Below, piece after piece: positions 50,160 through 59,354 of a stretch of 64,000 nucleotides of DNA. Numbering within the stretch: position 1 is the stretch's first letter; every line of letters starts with the position of its first letter. A program made the translations under genes and the position numbers. The notes under the pieces are model-generated. The model made no database searches and had not been told where the DNA came from. It worked only from the letters and a program-made list of their open reading frames with translations. This DNA is from Patiriisocius sp047730165. GTDB lineage: Bacteria; Bacteroidota; Bacteroidia; Flavobacteriales; Flavobacteriaceae. The stretch spans positions 2,728,001 to 2,792,000 of the forward strand of contig NZ_CP159834.1 of the NCBI RefSeq assembly GCF_047730165.1. Reading direction: 5' to 3'.

Positions 50160-51985
50160 TGGATTATATCAAGAAAATTTGGGCTTATGCGAAACCCTAT
50201 AAAAAGTATGCCTATGGAAATGTTATAGCCAACGTTTTTTATGCGCTCTTTGGAAGTCTGGCCTTTGTATCGTTAATACCAATGTTAAAGGTATTGTTTG
50301 ACGATAAAAAAGTAGTTAGCGCTCCGCCAGAATACACCAGTATTTTAGAATTGGGCGACTACCTAGAAGGACATCTCAACTTTTACCTTACCCAGCAGGT
50401 GGAGGCGATAGGCGAGATGAAAGTGTTAATGTATATGATTGCGGTTGTGGTCGTGACATTTTTACTCAAAAACTTCTTTGGCTATTTAGCCATGTGGTTC
50501 ATTACGTTTTTACGCAATGGGGTTCTTAAGGATATTAGAAATGCATTATACCTGAAGACCTTAGATTTACCAATCTCATTTTTCTCAGAAAAAAAGAAAG
50601 GCGATACCATCTCAAGAATGACGAGTGATGTGCAAGTAATTCAATCTTCATTTTTATCTATTCTTGAACTAATTGTAAGAGAACCACTTACCATATTATT
50701 TGCCATTTTAATTATGCTAACACTGAGCGCAAAACTCACACTCTTTGTCTTCATATTTATTCCAGTATCTGGCTTTATCATTTCTCGAATTGGAAAAACC
50801 TTAAAAAAGAAGTCGCATCAAGTACAAGAAGAGCAAGGATTCTTTCTTTCTATTCTTGAGGAAACATTAAGTGGTTTAAAAATTATTAAAGGTTTTAACG
50901 CACAGTCTATCTTCACCAATAAGTTTAAAGACTCAACGGGAAGATACTACGAGTACTCAAACAACCTTTTAAACAGACAAAACTTAGCTTCGCCTATTAG
51001 TGAAGTGTTAGGGATTGCAGTGATTGGGGTATTGTTATGGTTTGGTGGTAGTATGGTGCTTATTGAAAAAACATTAGATCCCGCTGCATTTATAGCATAC
51101 ATGGGTTTAGCCTATCAAATACTAACTCCGGCCAAAGCAATCAGTAAGGCAAGCTACGGTGTAAAGAAGGGAAATGCTGCTGCAGAACGTGTTTTAGAAA
51201 TACTTGAAACACCTTCATTGATTGTTGATGCTCCTAATGCTAAACAGAAAGTTGGTTTTCAAAACAAACTTAGTATTGAAAACATGTCTTTCAAATATGA
51301 AGATGAATATGTCCTGAAAAATTTCACACTGCACGTGAAAAAAGGAGAAACAGTAGCGCTCGTTGGACAAAGTGGAAGCGGCAAAAGTACCATTGCAAAT
51401 CTTGTTACACGCTTTTACGACGTTAACGAGGGAAGTATTTCTATTGATGGGGATAACATAATTGACATTACGCAAGCTTCTTTAAGAAGCTTGATGGGGC
51501 TTGTGACGCAAGATTCTATCTTGTTTAATGATTCAATTAAAGAGAACATGTTAGTTGGAGACCCTACTGCAACCGATGAAGAAATTCTAGGAGCTTTAAA
51601 AATAGCAAATGCGTGGGAGTTTGTAAAAGACTTGCCAGAAACTATCCACACGAACATAGGTGATAGCGGAAATAAATTAAGTGGCGGACAGAAGCAACGT
51701 TTAAGCATCGCACGTGCGGTTCTTAAAAACCCTCCTATAATGATTCTCGATGAAGCAACTTCTGCATTAGATACAGAAAGCGAACGCTTGGTGCAAGAAG
51801 CACTTGAGAACATGATGAAAAACAGAACTTCTATTGTAATAGCACACCGCCTGTCTACTATACAAAAAGCCGATAACATTGTAGTATTAAGCAAAGGAGA
51901 AATTGTAGAACAAGGAAGACACGAAGAGCTATTGGCTAAAAATGGAGTGTATCAAAATTTAGTGGAGATGCAGTCGCTGGCGTAA
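50159..51985 (+). CDS. ABC exporter, fused permease and ATPase (MsbA type)
   Basis: 608 residues. Six membrane helices (about 18-320) precede the ATPase with Walker A GQSGSGKST, signature LSGGQKQR and Walker B IMILDEATSALD. A fused half-transporter like this works as a homodimer; lipid A-core flipping (MsbA) is the commonest role, but drug or other lipid export is possible. The GTG start at 50159 overlaps the mutase stop. Confidence 0.92.
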   Translation: MDYIKKIWAYAKPYKKYAYGNVIANVFYALFGSLAFVSLIPMLKVLFDDKKVVSAPPEYTSILELGDYLEGHLNFYLTQQVEAIGEMKVLMYMIAVVVVTFLLKNFFGYLAMWFITFLRNGVLKDIRNALYLKTLDLPISFFSEKKKGDTISRMTSDVQVIQSSFLSILELIVREPLTILFAILIMLTLSAKLTLFVFIFIPVSGFIISRIGKTLKKKSHQVQEEQGFFLSILEETLSGLKIIKGFNAQSIFTNKFKDSTGRYYEYSNNLLNRQNLASPISEVLGIAVIGVLLWFGGSMVLIEKTLDPAAFIAYMGLAYQILTPAKAISKASYGVKKGNAAAERVLEILETPSLIVDAPNAKQKVGFQNKLSIENMSFKYEDEYVLKNFTLHVKKGETVALVGQSGSGKSTIANLVTRFYDVNEGSISIDGDNIIDITQASLRSLMGLVTQDSILFNDSIKENMLVGDPTATDEEILGALKIANAWEFVKDLPETIHTNIGDSGNKLSGGQKQRLSIARAVLKNPPIMILDEATSALDTESERLVQEALENMMKNRTSIVIAHRLSTIQKADNIVVLSKGEIVEQGRHEELLAKNGVYQNLVEMQSLA

Positions 51986-52036
51986 TTATTTTAATAGTAC
52001 AAGGCACGAAACTCAGTACATTTACAGCCGCAGTGC

Positions 52037-52507
52037 CTACCCAACAAACCGCTCAAAAAACTGAAATAGACTTCCTTTAGTCATCACGGCTCCTTGCTTA
52101 ATAATTCCAAAGATATCTTGATTCTTGTCTTTTGAAAAGGCTTTTTCTGAGGTGAAAAATTCTACACTATCATCCATATAGTTTTTCTGCAACCAGGAAT
52201 AGCCCTGAGGAGTAGTAATATCGATTTCCTCTTTATTTACTTTTAATGAGATAAGACTCATTTGATTTTCTTCTACTTGAAACAAGAACAATTGTTGCGC
52301 GCTCATATTTTCAAGATACTGTGCTTTTGAAAGCACTCCTTCCCAAACTAAATCACTAAAGACGTCGAGTTCGTCTTCTGCAACTTCTGGTTTGTTCTTT
52401 TTAATATCTGCCCACTCACTTGCTGTGATTGTTTGTGTGGCGAGAAAATTAATAAATTCTGGCTGTAGTTCTTCAAATTGTTCTTTCGTAAGTCTGGAAT
52501 ATTTCAT
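52037..52507 (-). CDS. DUF6495-like hypothetical protein
   Basis: 156 residues, acidic and soluble. The N-terminal segment YSRLTKEQFEELQPEFINFLATQTITASEW and the C-terminal FQFFERFVG are typical of a flavobacterial family I believe is DUF6495. Function unknown. It lies downstream of the ribosomal operon terminator on the same strand. Confidence 0.75.
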   Translation of the reverse strand: MKYSRLTKEQFEELQPEFINFLATQTITASEWADIKKNKPEVAEDELDVFSDLVWEGVLSKAQYLENMSAQQLFLFQVEENQMSLISLKVNKEEIDITTPQGYSWLQKNYMDDSVEFFTSEKAFSKDKNQDIFGIIKQGAVMTKGSLFQFFERFVG

Positions 52508-52521
52508 AATTGTATTTTAAT

Positions 52522-52550
52522 AAAAAAGCCTTCCTCGTGAGAGAAAGGCT
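52522..52550 (-). terminator. Intrinsic terminator of the rpsF operon
   Basis: On the minus strand AGCCTTTCTC pairs with GAGGAAGGCT (one wobble) around TCAC, followed by TTTTTTA. It lies 22 nt after the rplI stop. Confidence 0.88.
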
Positions 52551-52572
52551 AGTCTTATATGTATTAGAAAAT

Positions 52573-53025
52573 TTATTTCTTTTCTGCTACAACGTCAAAA
52601 GTAAGACTTGCTACAACGTCTCTGTGGAAACGAATGCTAGCATCATATTGTCCTGTTCTCTTAATGTTACCACCAGCAACTGAAATAAACTTTTTCTCGA
52701 TTTCTACTCCTTCTTTCGCTAATGCTTCTGCAACATCTGCGCTCGTAATAGAACCAAATAATTTATCTCCTTCACCAGTTTTTGCAGTAAGTTTAATCTC
52801 AAGACCGTTCAACTTGTCTGCTTGAACTTGAGCACTTTCTACTATTTTCTTCTCTTTATAGGCACGTTGCTTTAACTTTTCTGCAAGAACTTTCTTGGCA
52901 GAAACAGTAGCTAATACTGCGTGACCTTGAGGAATCAAGTAATTACGTCCGTATCCATTCTTTACGCTTACAGTATCATCTGTAAAACCAAGATTTTCAA
53001 CGTCATTTTTTAATATAACTTCCAT
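52573..53025 (-). CDS. rplI: 50S ribosomal protein L9
   Basis: 150 residues. The L9 N-terminal motif (MEVILKNDVENLGFTDDTVSVKNGYGRNYLIPQGHAV) and the C-terminal domain with DKLFGSITSADVA are clear. Last gene of the rpsF-rpsR-rplI operon. Confidence 0.98.
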   Translation of the reverse strand: MEVILKNDVENLGFTDDTVSVKNGYGRNYLIPQGHAVLATVSAKKVLAEKLKQRAYKEKKIVESAQVQADKLNGLEIKLTAKTGEGDKLFGSITSADVAEALAKEGVEIEKKFISVAGGNIKRTGQYDASIRFHRDVVASLTFDVVAEKK

Positions 53026-53038
53026 CTTTATCTTGTTT

Positions 53039-53335
53039 TTATTTTAATAAATCTGTTACGTAAGGCATTAACGCTAGGTGACGAGATCTCTTTACTGCAA
53101 CAGCAACTTTACGCTGATACTTAAGAGAAGTTCCTGTCAATCTTCTAGGTAATAACTTTCCTTGTTCGTTTACAAAACGCAATAACCATTCGCCATCTTT
53201 GTAGTCTACGTACTTAATACCAGACTTCTTAAAACGACAATATTTCTTTTGCTTTGCTGTCTCTATGTTAAGAGGAGTAAGATACCTGATCTCTCCGTCT
53301 TTCTTTCCTTTTGCTTGTTCTTGAATAGATGCCAT
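53039..53335 (-). CDS. rpsR: 30S ribosomal protein S18
   Basis: 98 residues with the S18 core (YVDYKDGEWLLRFVNEQGKLLPRRLTGTSLKYQRKVAVAVKRSRHLALMPY). The N-terminal extension of about 25 residues (MASIQEQAKGKKDGEIRYL) is typical of Bacteroidetes. It lies 13 nt upstream of rplI and 3 nt downstream of rpsF. Confidence 0.98.
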   Translation of the reverse strand: MASIQEQAKGKKDGEIRYLTPLNIETAKQKKYCRFKKSGIKYVDYKDGEWLLRFVNEQGKLLPRRLTGTSLKYQRKVAVAVKRSRHLALMPYVTDLLK

Positions 53336-53338
53336 AAC

Positions 53339-53677
53339 TTATGCTTTTTGTTTATCGCGATTACGTCTTTTTTCTGCCCAAGCAATTGCGTGCTTATCTA
53401 ACCTTACAGTTAGGTAACGCATCACTCGCTCATCACGTCTATAAGCTACCTCTAGCTCGTTGATCACTTCACCAGGTACGGTGTACTCCATTAAGTGGTA
53501 AAACCCACTTTTTTTGTGTTGGATGGCGTAGCTTAATTTTTTAAGCCCCCAATCCTCTTTTGATATCATCTTAGCACCTCCAGAAACAAGAATATCTTCG
53601 TATTTCTTCACTGTTTCCTTTATCTGTTCATCAGATAAAACGGGATTTAAGATGAAAACAGTTTCATATTGATTCAT
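53339..53677 (-). CDS. rpsF: 30S ribosomal protein S6
   Basis: 112 residues: MNQYETVFILNPVLSDEQIK start, WGLKKLSYAIQHKKSGFYHLMEY core and VMRYLTVRLDKHAIAWAEKR end are S6. First gene of the operon. Single-strand binding protein, often encoded between rpsF and rpsR in other bacteria, is absent here. Confidence 0.98.
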   Translation of the reverse strand: MNQYETVFILNPVLSDEQIKETVKKYEDILVSGGAKMISKEDWGLKKLSYAIQHKKSGFYHLMEYTVPGEVINELEVAYRRDERVMRYLTVRLDKHAIAWAEKRRNRDKQKA

Positions 53678-53730
53678 ATATATAAACCTTTAATATTGGA
53701 TTAATCTCCTAGCACTTTGCCAAGAGCGTG

Positions 53731-53761
53731 CAAAAATACTACATTTTATTCAAATATCAAA
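53731..53761 (-). promoter_or_regulatory. rpsF operon promoter
   Basis: On the minus strand: TTTG (53758-53761), exactly 19 nt, TATTTTTG (53731-53738), 53 nt before the rpsF start. It is the best match to TTTG-N19-TAnnTTTG in the window. Confidence 0.88.
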
Positions 53762-53889
53762 CTGAATAAAACCCTAATTAAATAACACCGATTAAAAGAC
53801 TAAATGCATTATAAATACGATTAAAACCAAAAAAACTTGCCGTTCATCGATTTTTTTGCTATAATTGCTTTACCTAAATATACAAAATC

Positions 53890-54603
53890 GTGGATAAACC
53901 GCTATTAAAATGTGCAGTTGTAGATGACTCGACCCTACAACGTCTTTCTATCGTAAAATTGATAGAAAATCACCCGTCGCTTCAGCTTGTTGCTGAATAC
54001 AATAATGCTATCGAAGCAAAAATGGGTCTTGCCACGACAGAGATTGACTTGATCTTTTTAGATATCGAGATGCCTATCCTTTCTGGATTTGACCTTCTAG
54101 ATGACCTTACTACGAAGCCACAAATTATATTTGTGACCGGAAAGACCAAGTACGCTTTCAAAGCTTTTGATTATGACGCAGTAGATTATTTAAGAAAACC
54201 TATTTCAAAAGAGCGTTTTTTAAATGCGGTACATAAAGCATTGACTAACTTTAAGTTGAAAAACGATGATGGCTTTGATGATGAAGATTTCATCTTTGTA
54301 AAGAGTAATCTTAAAAAGCGTAAAGTATTCCTTAATGAGCTTAGGTATATCGAGGCCTTAGGAGATTACGTAAAACTAGTAACCGAGCATGACGCGCTGG
54401 TCGTTTTATCAACGATGAAAGCTTTTGAAGCATTGTTACCCACAGAGCGTTTTTTACGGATACACAAATCTTATATCGTGAATCTTGACAAAGTAGAACG
54501 CTATAATAGCAAAGTAATTGAACTAGACAATGAGCAATTACCTTTAAGTCGTAATAGAAAATCAGAACTTGTAGAAGCCTTGGCTTCATCTATGAGAAAC
54601 TAA
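53890..54603 (+). CDS. LytTR-family response regulator (orphan)
   Basis: 237 residues. Receiver domain with phosphoacceptor Asp58 (LIFLDIEMP), acidic VDD at 11-13, and Lys of YLRKPIS at the end. The LytTR DNA-binding domain starts about residue 130 (FIFVKSNLKKRKVFLNELRYIEALGDYVKL) and ends RFLRIHKSYIVNLDKVERY. It should bind direct-repeat operators. No histidine kinase is in the window, so its partner lies elsewhere. The start is GTG 53890, the first start with VVDDSTLQRL in position; no upstream ATG. Confidence 0.92.
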   Translation: MDKPLLKCAVVDDSTLQRLSIVKLIENHPSLQLVAEYNNAIEAKMGLATTEIDLIFLDIEMPILSGFDLLDDLTTKPQIIFVTGKTKYAFKAFDYDAVDYLRKPISKERFLNAVHKALTNFKLKNDDGFDDEDFIFVKSNLKKRKVFLNELRYIEALGDYVKLVTEHDALVVLSTMKAFEALLPTERFLRIHKSYIVNLDKVERYNSKVIELDNEQLPLSRNRKSELVEALASSMRN

Positions 54604-54749
54604 TACTTCTCGCACAAACCTATTAATCCTTTCTTATTAGCAATAGTTTTAGGCAGACAACCCAAATCAATTACTGAAGGTGCAGAGGAATGGTTTTTGA
54701 ATATTCTAGATAGGCCAACACAAGCCAATTCAAATTCTAAAAGCACCAT

Positions 54750-57218
54750 TTAATAATTATCCACATCTATTGTAATCCTCACAGAAGAAAATTCTTTAAT
54801 CCCATTAAAGCTACATTGCACGAGATCAATCATCTGTTTGGTTTTTGACAGCGATTGTTCTTTTGGAATTTTAACCAAAATATTGGTGATGTAGTAATTC
54901 CGAATACGGGAGACAGGCGGTGGCTCTGGTCCTAAAATATTTTCTTTTAACTGTGTTCTTAAAGCCGTCCCAAACCACATTGCGGCTTTATCTAACTTTA
55001 GAAAGTTTTTATCGCGACACATTATCTTTATCATCCTATAATAAGGTGGATATTTAAATTGATAACGCTCCTCTGTCTGCTCTTTAAACATAGTAGCATA
55101 ATCGTGCTGACTTACTTGCTGTAAAATTTGATGCAATGGATTATAACTCTGTACAATTACCTTTCCTCTTTTTTCTGTTCTTCCTGCCCTACCCGCTACT
55201 TGCTGTAGTAATTGAAAACTACGTTCGTGCGCTCTAAAATCTGGAAAATTGAGTAAATTATCAGCATTTAAAACCCCCACTAGGCGTACATTTCTAAAAT
55301 CTAATCCTTTGGCAACCATCTGCGTCCCAATTAAAATATCAATTTCTTGATTCTCTAGCTTATCAATAAGCTTGGCATACGCGTGTTTTCCTCTAGTAGT
55401 ATCTTGATCCATACGCGCCACGTTGTACGCAGGGAAAAGCGCTTTTACTTCGGCTTCTATTTGTTCTGTACCAAAGCCTTTATTATCTAGTGTTTCGCTG
55501 CCACAAGCAATACAAGACTTTGGCATTCCCATATGGTAGCCACAATAATGACAGCGTAGTTCATTCTTGTATTGATGAAAAGTTAAGCTCACGTCACAAT
55601 TAGGACATTGCGGCGATGTACCACAGGTAGTGCATTCTATCACCGGTGAAAAACCCCTTCTATTTTGGAAAAGGATGACTTGTTCGCCATTCTCTAGCAC
55701 CGTTTTCATTTCTTCCATAAGCCGATCACTAAAGTGCCCCGTCATTTTCTTTTTACGGTACTTTTCTCTAATATCAACTAAGACGATCTCTGGCATCATC
55801 ACATTATTAAAACGTTTTGACAGCGTTACAAGACCATATTTATCTGCCTCGGCATTAAAAAAAGATTCTAAAGATGGCGTGGCCGAACCTAAAATGGTTT
55901 TTGCTCCGTGCATAGAAGCTAACACAATTGCACTATCCCGCCCGTGATACCTTGGCGCCGGACTATATTGTTTAAAAGACGGTTCGTGCTCTTCATCCAC
56001 GATAATAAGCCCGAGGTTAGAATAGGGTAAGAAAATAGAAGATCTAGCTCCTAGTATTATTTGAGCCTTGGGCTTACTGTCCATCACATTATTCCAGACT
56101 TCTACGCGTTCATTAAGTGTGTATTTTGAATGATATACAGAAACCTGCTCTCCAAAATAGTGCTGCAACCTAGAAATCAACTGCGTCGTCAATGCAATCT
56201 CTGGAAGCATGTACAAGACTTGCTTTCCTTGCTTTATGGTTTCCTCTATGAGTTTTACATAGACCTCTGTTTTTCCGCTGGAAGTGACACCGTGGAGTAG
56301 TACAATTTCGTGTTCCTGAAACGCAACCTTCATCTCACTTAAGGCAGTCTCTTGGGCATTAGATAATTTTTTGGTCGCTTGTGCTTCGTCTCCCTCATAG
56401 CTTACACGATCCTTTTGAATAAAATATTCTTTTAAGATTCCTTTAGCTATCAAAGCTTTTAGCACAGATGCGTTAGCCGCACTCTTCTTTTGCAAACTTA
56501 TAGTATCAACAGGTTTCTTACTTTGTCCTGTGAGTGTAAACAACGTCATTAAGACCGCTTTTTGCTTTGGCGCTTTTTCTAGCGACTCCAGCAATGCTCT
56601 TAGGGATTGCTCTGCTTCATATTCTTTTGCAAGTTTAACATAGCGACGAAGTTTAGGCGTATATTTTTCCGTGAGTTCTTCTTCGACGGCAATCACCTCT
56701 TTCTCTAGCAATTGCTGCATCACTTTAACCACATTAGCCCTATTAAGAATTGCGCGTAAATCATTTATATATAACGATGGTTGCGCCTGTAAAGCCTCAA
56801 AGATTAAAAACTGATCGTCGGTGAAGTTTGCCTCTATTTCCTGAAGTTCCTCTGCTGTTTTAGTGCCTAGGTTTAATGTGATTTTAGTTTCGCTTTCTAA
56901 TAAAAAAGCACTCGGCAATGCCGCCTTCACTACTTCACCTAAGGTGCACATATAATAAGAAGCCATCCATTGCCAATGCGTAATTTGTTTCTCCGAAATA
57001 ATAGGGGCTTCATCCAGGATGTGATCTATAGACTTTGTTTCATAGCCCCTAGGCGCTTGATCGTGCACTTGATAAACAATTGCGGTATAGACTTTAGATT
57101 TTCCAAAGGGCACTGCTACTCTAAACCCTTGTTTTAAAAACGCCGCCTCATCCTTATTCACCGAATAGGTAAAGGTCTGTTTGAGCGGAATGGGAAGTAT
57201 AACGTCTATATAGTACAA
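54750..57218 (-). CDS. priA: Primosomal protein N' (PriA helicase)
   Basis: Replication-restart helicase that loads the primosome at stalled forks. About 822 residues from a TTG start at 57218 (YYIDVILPIPLKQTFTYSV), which fits the family's N-terminus. The in-frame ATG at 57290 adds 24 residues that include a dispersed repeat and do not align with PriA, so the TTG is preferred. The core has Walker A GVTSSGKTEVYVKL, DEEHEPSF, the GARSS motif, and the zinc-binding CTTCGTSPQCPNC and CHYCGYHMGMPKSCIACG cysteines, then QVAGRAGR. Confidence 0.94.
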   Translation of the reverse strand: MYYIDVILPIPLKQTFTYSVNKDEAAFLKQGFRVAVPFGKSKVYTAIVYQVHDQAPRGYETKSIDHILDEAPIISEKQITHWQWMASYYMCTLGEVVKAALPSAFLLESETKITLNLGTKTAEELQEIEANFTDDQFLIFEALQAQPSLYINDLRAILNRANVVKVMQQLLEKEVIAVEEELTEKYTPKLRRYVKLAKEYEAEQSLRALLESLEKAPKQKAVLMTLFTLTGQSKKPVDTISLQKKSAANASVLKALIAKGILKEYFIQKDRVSYEGDEAQATKKLSNAQETALSEMKVAFQEHEIVLLHGVTSSGKTEVYVKLIEETIKQGKQVLYMLPEIALTTQLISRLQHYFGEQVSVYHSKYTLNERVEVWNNVMDSKPKAQIILGARSSIFLPYSNLGLIIVDEEHEPSFKQYSPAPRYHGRDSAIVLASMHGAKTILGSATPSLESFFNAEADKYGLVTLSKRFNNVMMPEIVLVDIREKYRKKKMTGHFSDRLMEEMKTVLENGEQVILFQNRRGFSPVIECTTCGTSPQCPNCDVSLTFHQYKNELRCHYCGYHMGMPKSCIACGSETLDNKGFGTEQIEAEVKALFPAYNVARMDQDTTRGKHAYAKLIDKLENQEIDILIGTQMVAKGLDFRNVRLVGVLNADNLLNFPDFRAHERSFQLLQQVAGRAGRTEKRGKVIVQSYNPLHQILQQVSQHDYATMFKEQTEERYQFKYPPYYRMIKIMCRDKNFLKLDKAAMWFGTALRTQLKENILGPEPPPVSRIRNYYITNILVKIPKEQSLSKTKQMIDLVQCSFNGIKEFSSVRITIDVDNY

Positions 57219-57229
57219 GTGGTTCTTAT

Positions 57230-57254
57230 TTGTGTCCCGATAACGATCAGGAAG
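57230..57254 (-). repeat. Dispersed repeat upstream of priA
   Basis: Read on the minus strand it matches 20 of 25 positions of 42103-42127. It sits just upstream of the likely priA start, in frame with it, encoding LPDRYRDT. Confidence 0.7.
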
Positions 57255-57345
57255 TAAGTTGTGAAAATAATCAAGCCTACGTGATATCAAAAATTAAGCA
57301 CGCACATTTTATGAACATTCCTAATGGTCGTAAGGAGGACAAGAC

Positions 57346-57382
57346 ATAAAAAAACGGCAATCAATTAAAACTGATTGCCGTT
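57346..57382 (-). terminator. Intrinsic terminator after the DUF2147 gene
   Basis: AACGGCAATCA (57353-57363) pairs with TGATTGCCGTT (57372-57382), with a run of Ts on the minus strand. It ends the nadC-yihY-chalcone-DUF2147 operon before priA. Confidence 0.88.
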
Positions 57383-57416
57383 CTTACTATCTCTGAAGAA
57401 ATACTAGGTACATCTT

Positions 57417-57842
57417 TTACTTAACTCTATACCAGTATTGTGTTCTTCCTAAAAGTGAGAAGCCTATGTAACCTCTAACTTTCAATTTATTATTTTCTAC
57501 AAGTTCTATGTAGCACTTGTAGCGCTTTCCATTTTCTGGATCAAGGATTTCTCCATCCTCGTAGACATCGCCGTCTTTCTCAAGACCTCTAATGATTTCT
57601 AATCCCAGTATTGGTTTGCCTTTGTCTTCACCATCACATTCTGTACATACAGAATCTTCACGGCCTTCAGTTAAGATTTGGGTTACTTTTCCATACACCT
57701 TGCCGTCTCTTTCATAAATATCTATGATAGATTTTGCTTCCCCAGACACATCGTCAATGGTTTTCCACTTTCCGAAGACATTTTGTGCGGTACTTGTAAA
57801 ACTCACAAAGGCTATTGCAATAATTAATATAAACTGCTTCAT
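57417..57842 (-). CDS. DUF2147 family secreted protein
   Basis: 141 residues from ATG 57842 (signal peptide KQFILIIAIAFVSFTSTAQ). The mature part (NVFGKWKTIDDVSGEAKSIIDIYERDGKVYGKV and the GLEIIRGLEKDGDVYEDGEILDPENGK motif) is DUF2147, a beta-barrel family in periplasmic proteins. It contains a CTEC pair. Last gene of a four-gene operon, one base after the preceding stop. Function unknown. Confidence 0.88.
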   Translation of the reverse strand: MKQFILIIAIAFVSFTSTAQNVFGKWKTIDDVSGEAKSIIDIYERDGKVYGKVTQILTEGREDSVCTECDGEDKGKPILGLEIIRGLEKDGDVYEDGEILDPENGKRYKCYIELVENNKLKVRGYIGFSLLGRTQYWYRVK

Positions 57843-57843
57843 A

Positions 57844-58407
57844 TTAATTACCAAGCATTCCTTTCTTAAGCTTGCTATCTGCAGGATCGTTACCTAACCA
57901 AATACCAAATAATGCTTTTTTGAAAGCAGCGCTTTTGATAACTCCAAGCTGTGTGTTATTTTTATATACCACTACACCTTTTCCTTTTTGGTTTGTGATA
58001 TCAAAAACATCCCCTTCTACTATTTCATCGCTGAAAAAAGATACGAAGCTTTTAATTTCATCCGCAATCGGAGCTGTGTTATCACCTGTAGAAGCTTCAA
58101 ATCCGTCTTTTACTGCTTCACTCATTGCCTCGCTACTCACAAAACTAGATGTAATTACTAAGCGGATCGCCATGGTATTATCTGAACTTATGATTGCTTT
58201 TGCATCACTAGATTTTGTTGGCAAGTATAAACCACCAGAATATAATTTAAGCATCATTGCTTTTTTACGAATACCTGCTCCGTTAAGGACTAATTCTTGT
58301 GCACTGAAATTTAACGAATTCGGCAAGGTTACTTCACCGACTTGCGTTTGAGCGAATGCCATATTTACTGATACCATCGCTACTAGGAGGAAAATTACTT
58401 TTTTCAT
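57844..58407 (-). CDS. Chalcone isomerase-like secreted protein (Chalcone_3)
   Basis: 187 residues with a signal peptide (MKKVIFLLVAMVSVNMAFAQ). The region LVLNGAGIRKKAMMLKLYSGGLYL and GIWLGNDPADSKLKKGMLG match bacterial chalcone-isomerase-like proteins, which are not known to be true isomerases; they may bind lipids or fatty acids. It lies between yihY (14 nt upstream) and the DUF2147 gene (1 nt). Both of these secreted proteins may act together in the periplasm. Confidence 0.88.
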   Translation of the reverse strand: MKKVIFLLVAMVSVNMAFAQTQVGEVTLPNSLNFSAQELVLNGAGIRKKAMMLKLYSGGLYLPTKSSDAKAIISSDNTMAIRLVITSSFVSSEAMSEAVKDGFEASTGDNTAPIADEIKSFVSFFSDEIVEGDVFDITNQKGKGVVVYKNNTQLGVIKSAAFKKALFGIWLGNDPADSKLKKGMLGN

Positions 58408-58421
58408 TTTTGTTTTTTAAT

Positions 58422-59354
58422 TTAAGTTATTGTTCGTTTTTGTTTTAAATCTAGCCTAAATAAGGCAATGTTGAGTTCAAACCCTAATAATAAGAGATTT
58501 GCGTTGATCCAAATATATAACATCATTATCAACAATGCTCCAAGAGAACCATATAATTCGTTATAGTTAGAGAAATTCTCTATGTATATCCCGAAAAAAT
58601 AAGTGGTCATAATAAAAAGTAAAGTCGTTATTAAAGCGCCAAGAGAAAAAAATTGTATTTTTCTTCCTTCTTTTGTGCCAAAGTAATACAGTGTTGATAC
58701 TACTACATACACCATTACAACAAAGACCGTTATTTGCAATAAAGAGACCCAAAACAGATCATTCTTTATATAATCCCGTCCTGTTAAGTCTTTGATCAAG
58801 AACTCGCCATAGACAATCACTACTACAGTAATAAGCAACAACAATGCCAAAAGTATAGATACCGAAAACGCAACTGCGTACTGTCTAAAAAAACCGCGAT
58901 TGAGCTTTACGTAATATGATTCTTCAAAGGCACTAAAAGCAGCATTTACACCATTTGCTGCTAAGAACAAAGAAAGAATAATCACAAAAGAGAGTAAGCC
59001 TCCACGAGGATTCACTGCAATATCTGCAATGACTGGGTAAAATAAATCTGCCGTTTGAGCAGGCAATGCTTCTTCTATAAAAATTAAGAAACGCGTCTGA
59101 AACCCATCAATTTTTATATAGGGAATCAAATTTAAGATGAATAACAAAAAAGGAAATAGTGCCACAAAAAAACTATAAGCAATAGAACTCGCTCGAGGTG
59201 AGAAAGACCCCTTAATAATCCCCGTACCGTAAATATCAAACAAGCGATACAATGTAAGTCCTTGCAGTCCAGGAATTTTTATTTTCCGGCTCCACTTTAC
59301 AATATTCTTTATTACAGGGATATCTGTGTTATATTCTTCTTTTTGCTCGTTCAC
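58422..59354 (-). CDS. YihY/BrkB family membrane protein
   Basis: 310 residues with about six membrane helices. Motifs typical of the YihY/virulence factor BrkB family are present: ASSIAYSFFVALFPFLLFIL, NGVNAAFSAFEESYYV and YGSLGALLIMMLYIW. Role not established; once misnamed RNase BN. It begins with GTG overlapping the nadC stop (TAGTG). Confidence 0.9.
   Translation of the reverse strand: MNEQKEEYNTDIPVIKNIVKWSRKIKIPGLQGLTLYRLFDIYGTGIIKGSFSPRASSIAYSFFVALFPFLLFILNLIPYIKIDGFQTRFLIFIEEALPAQTADLFYPVIADIAVNPRGGLLSFVIILSLFLAANGVNAAFSAFEESYYVKLNRGFFRQYAVAFSVSILLALLLLITVVVIVYGEFLIKDLTGRDYIKNDLFWVSLLQITVFVVMVYVVVSTLYYFGTKEGRKIQFFSLGALITTLLFIMTTYFFGIYIENFSNYNELYGSLGALLIMMLYIWINANLLLLGFELNIALFRLDLKQKRTIT

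Noticed and set aside
57872..58351. 159-codon open frame on the plus strand
   Set aside because: It lies entirely antisense to the Chalcone_3 gene, whose signal peptide, family motifs and operon position are clear.
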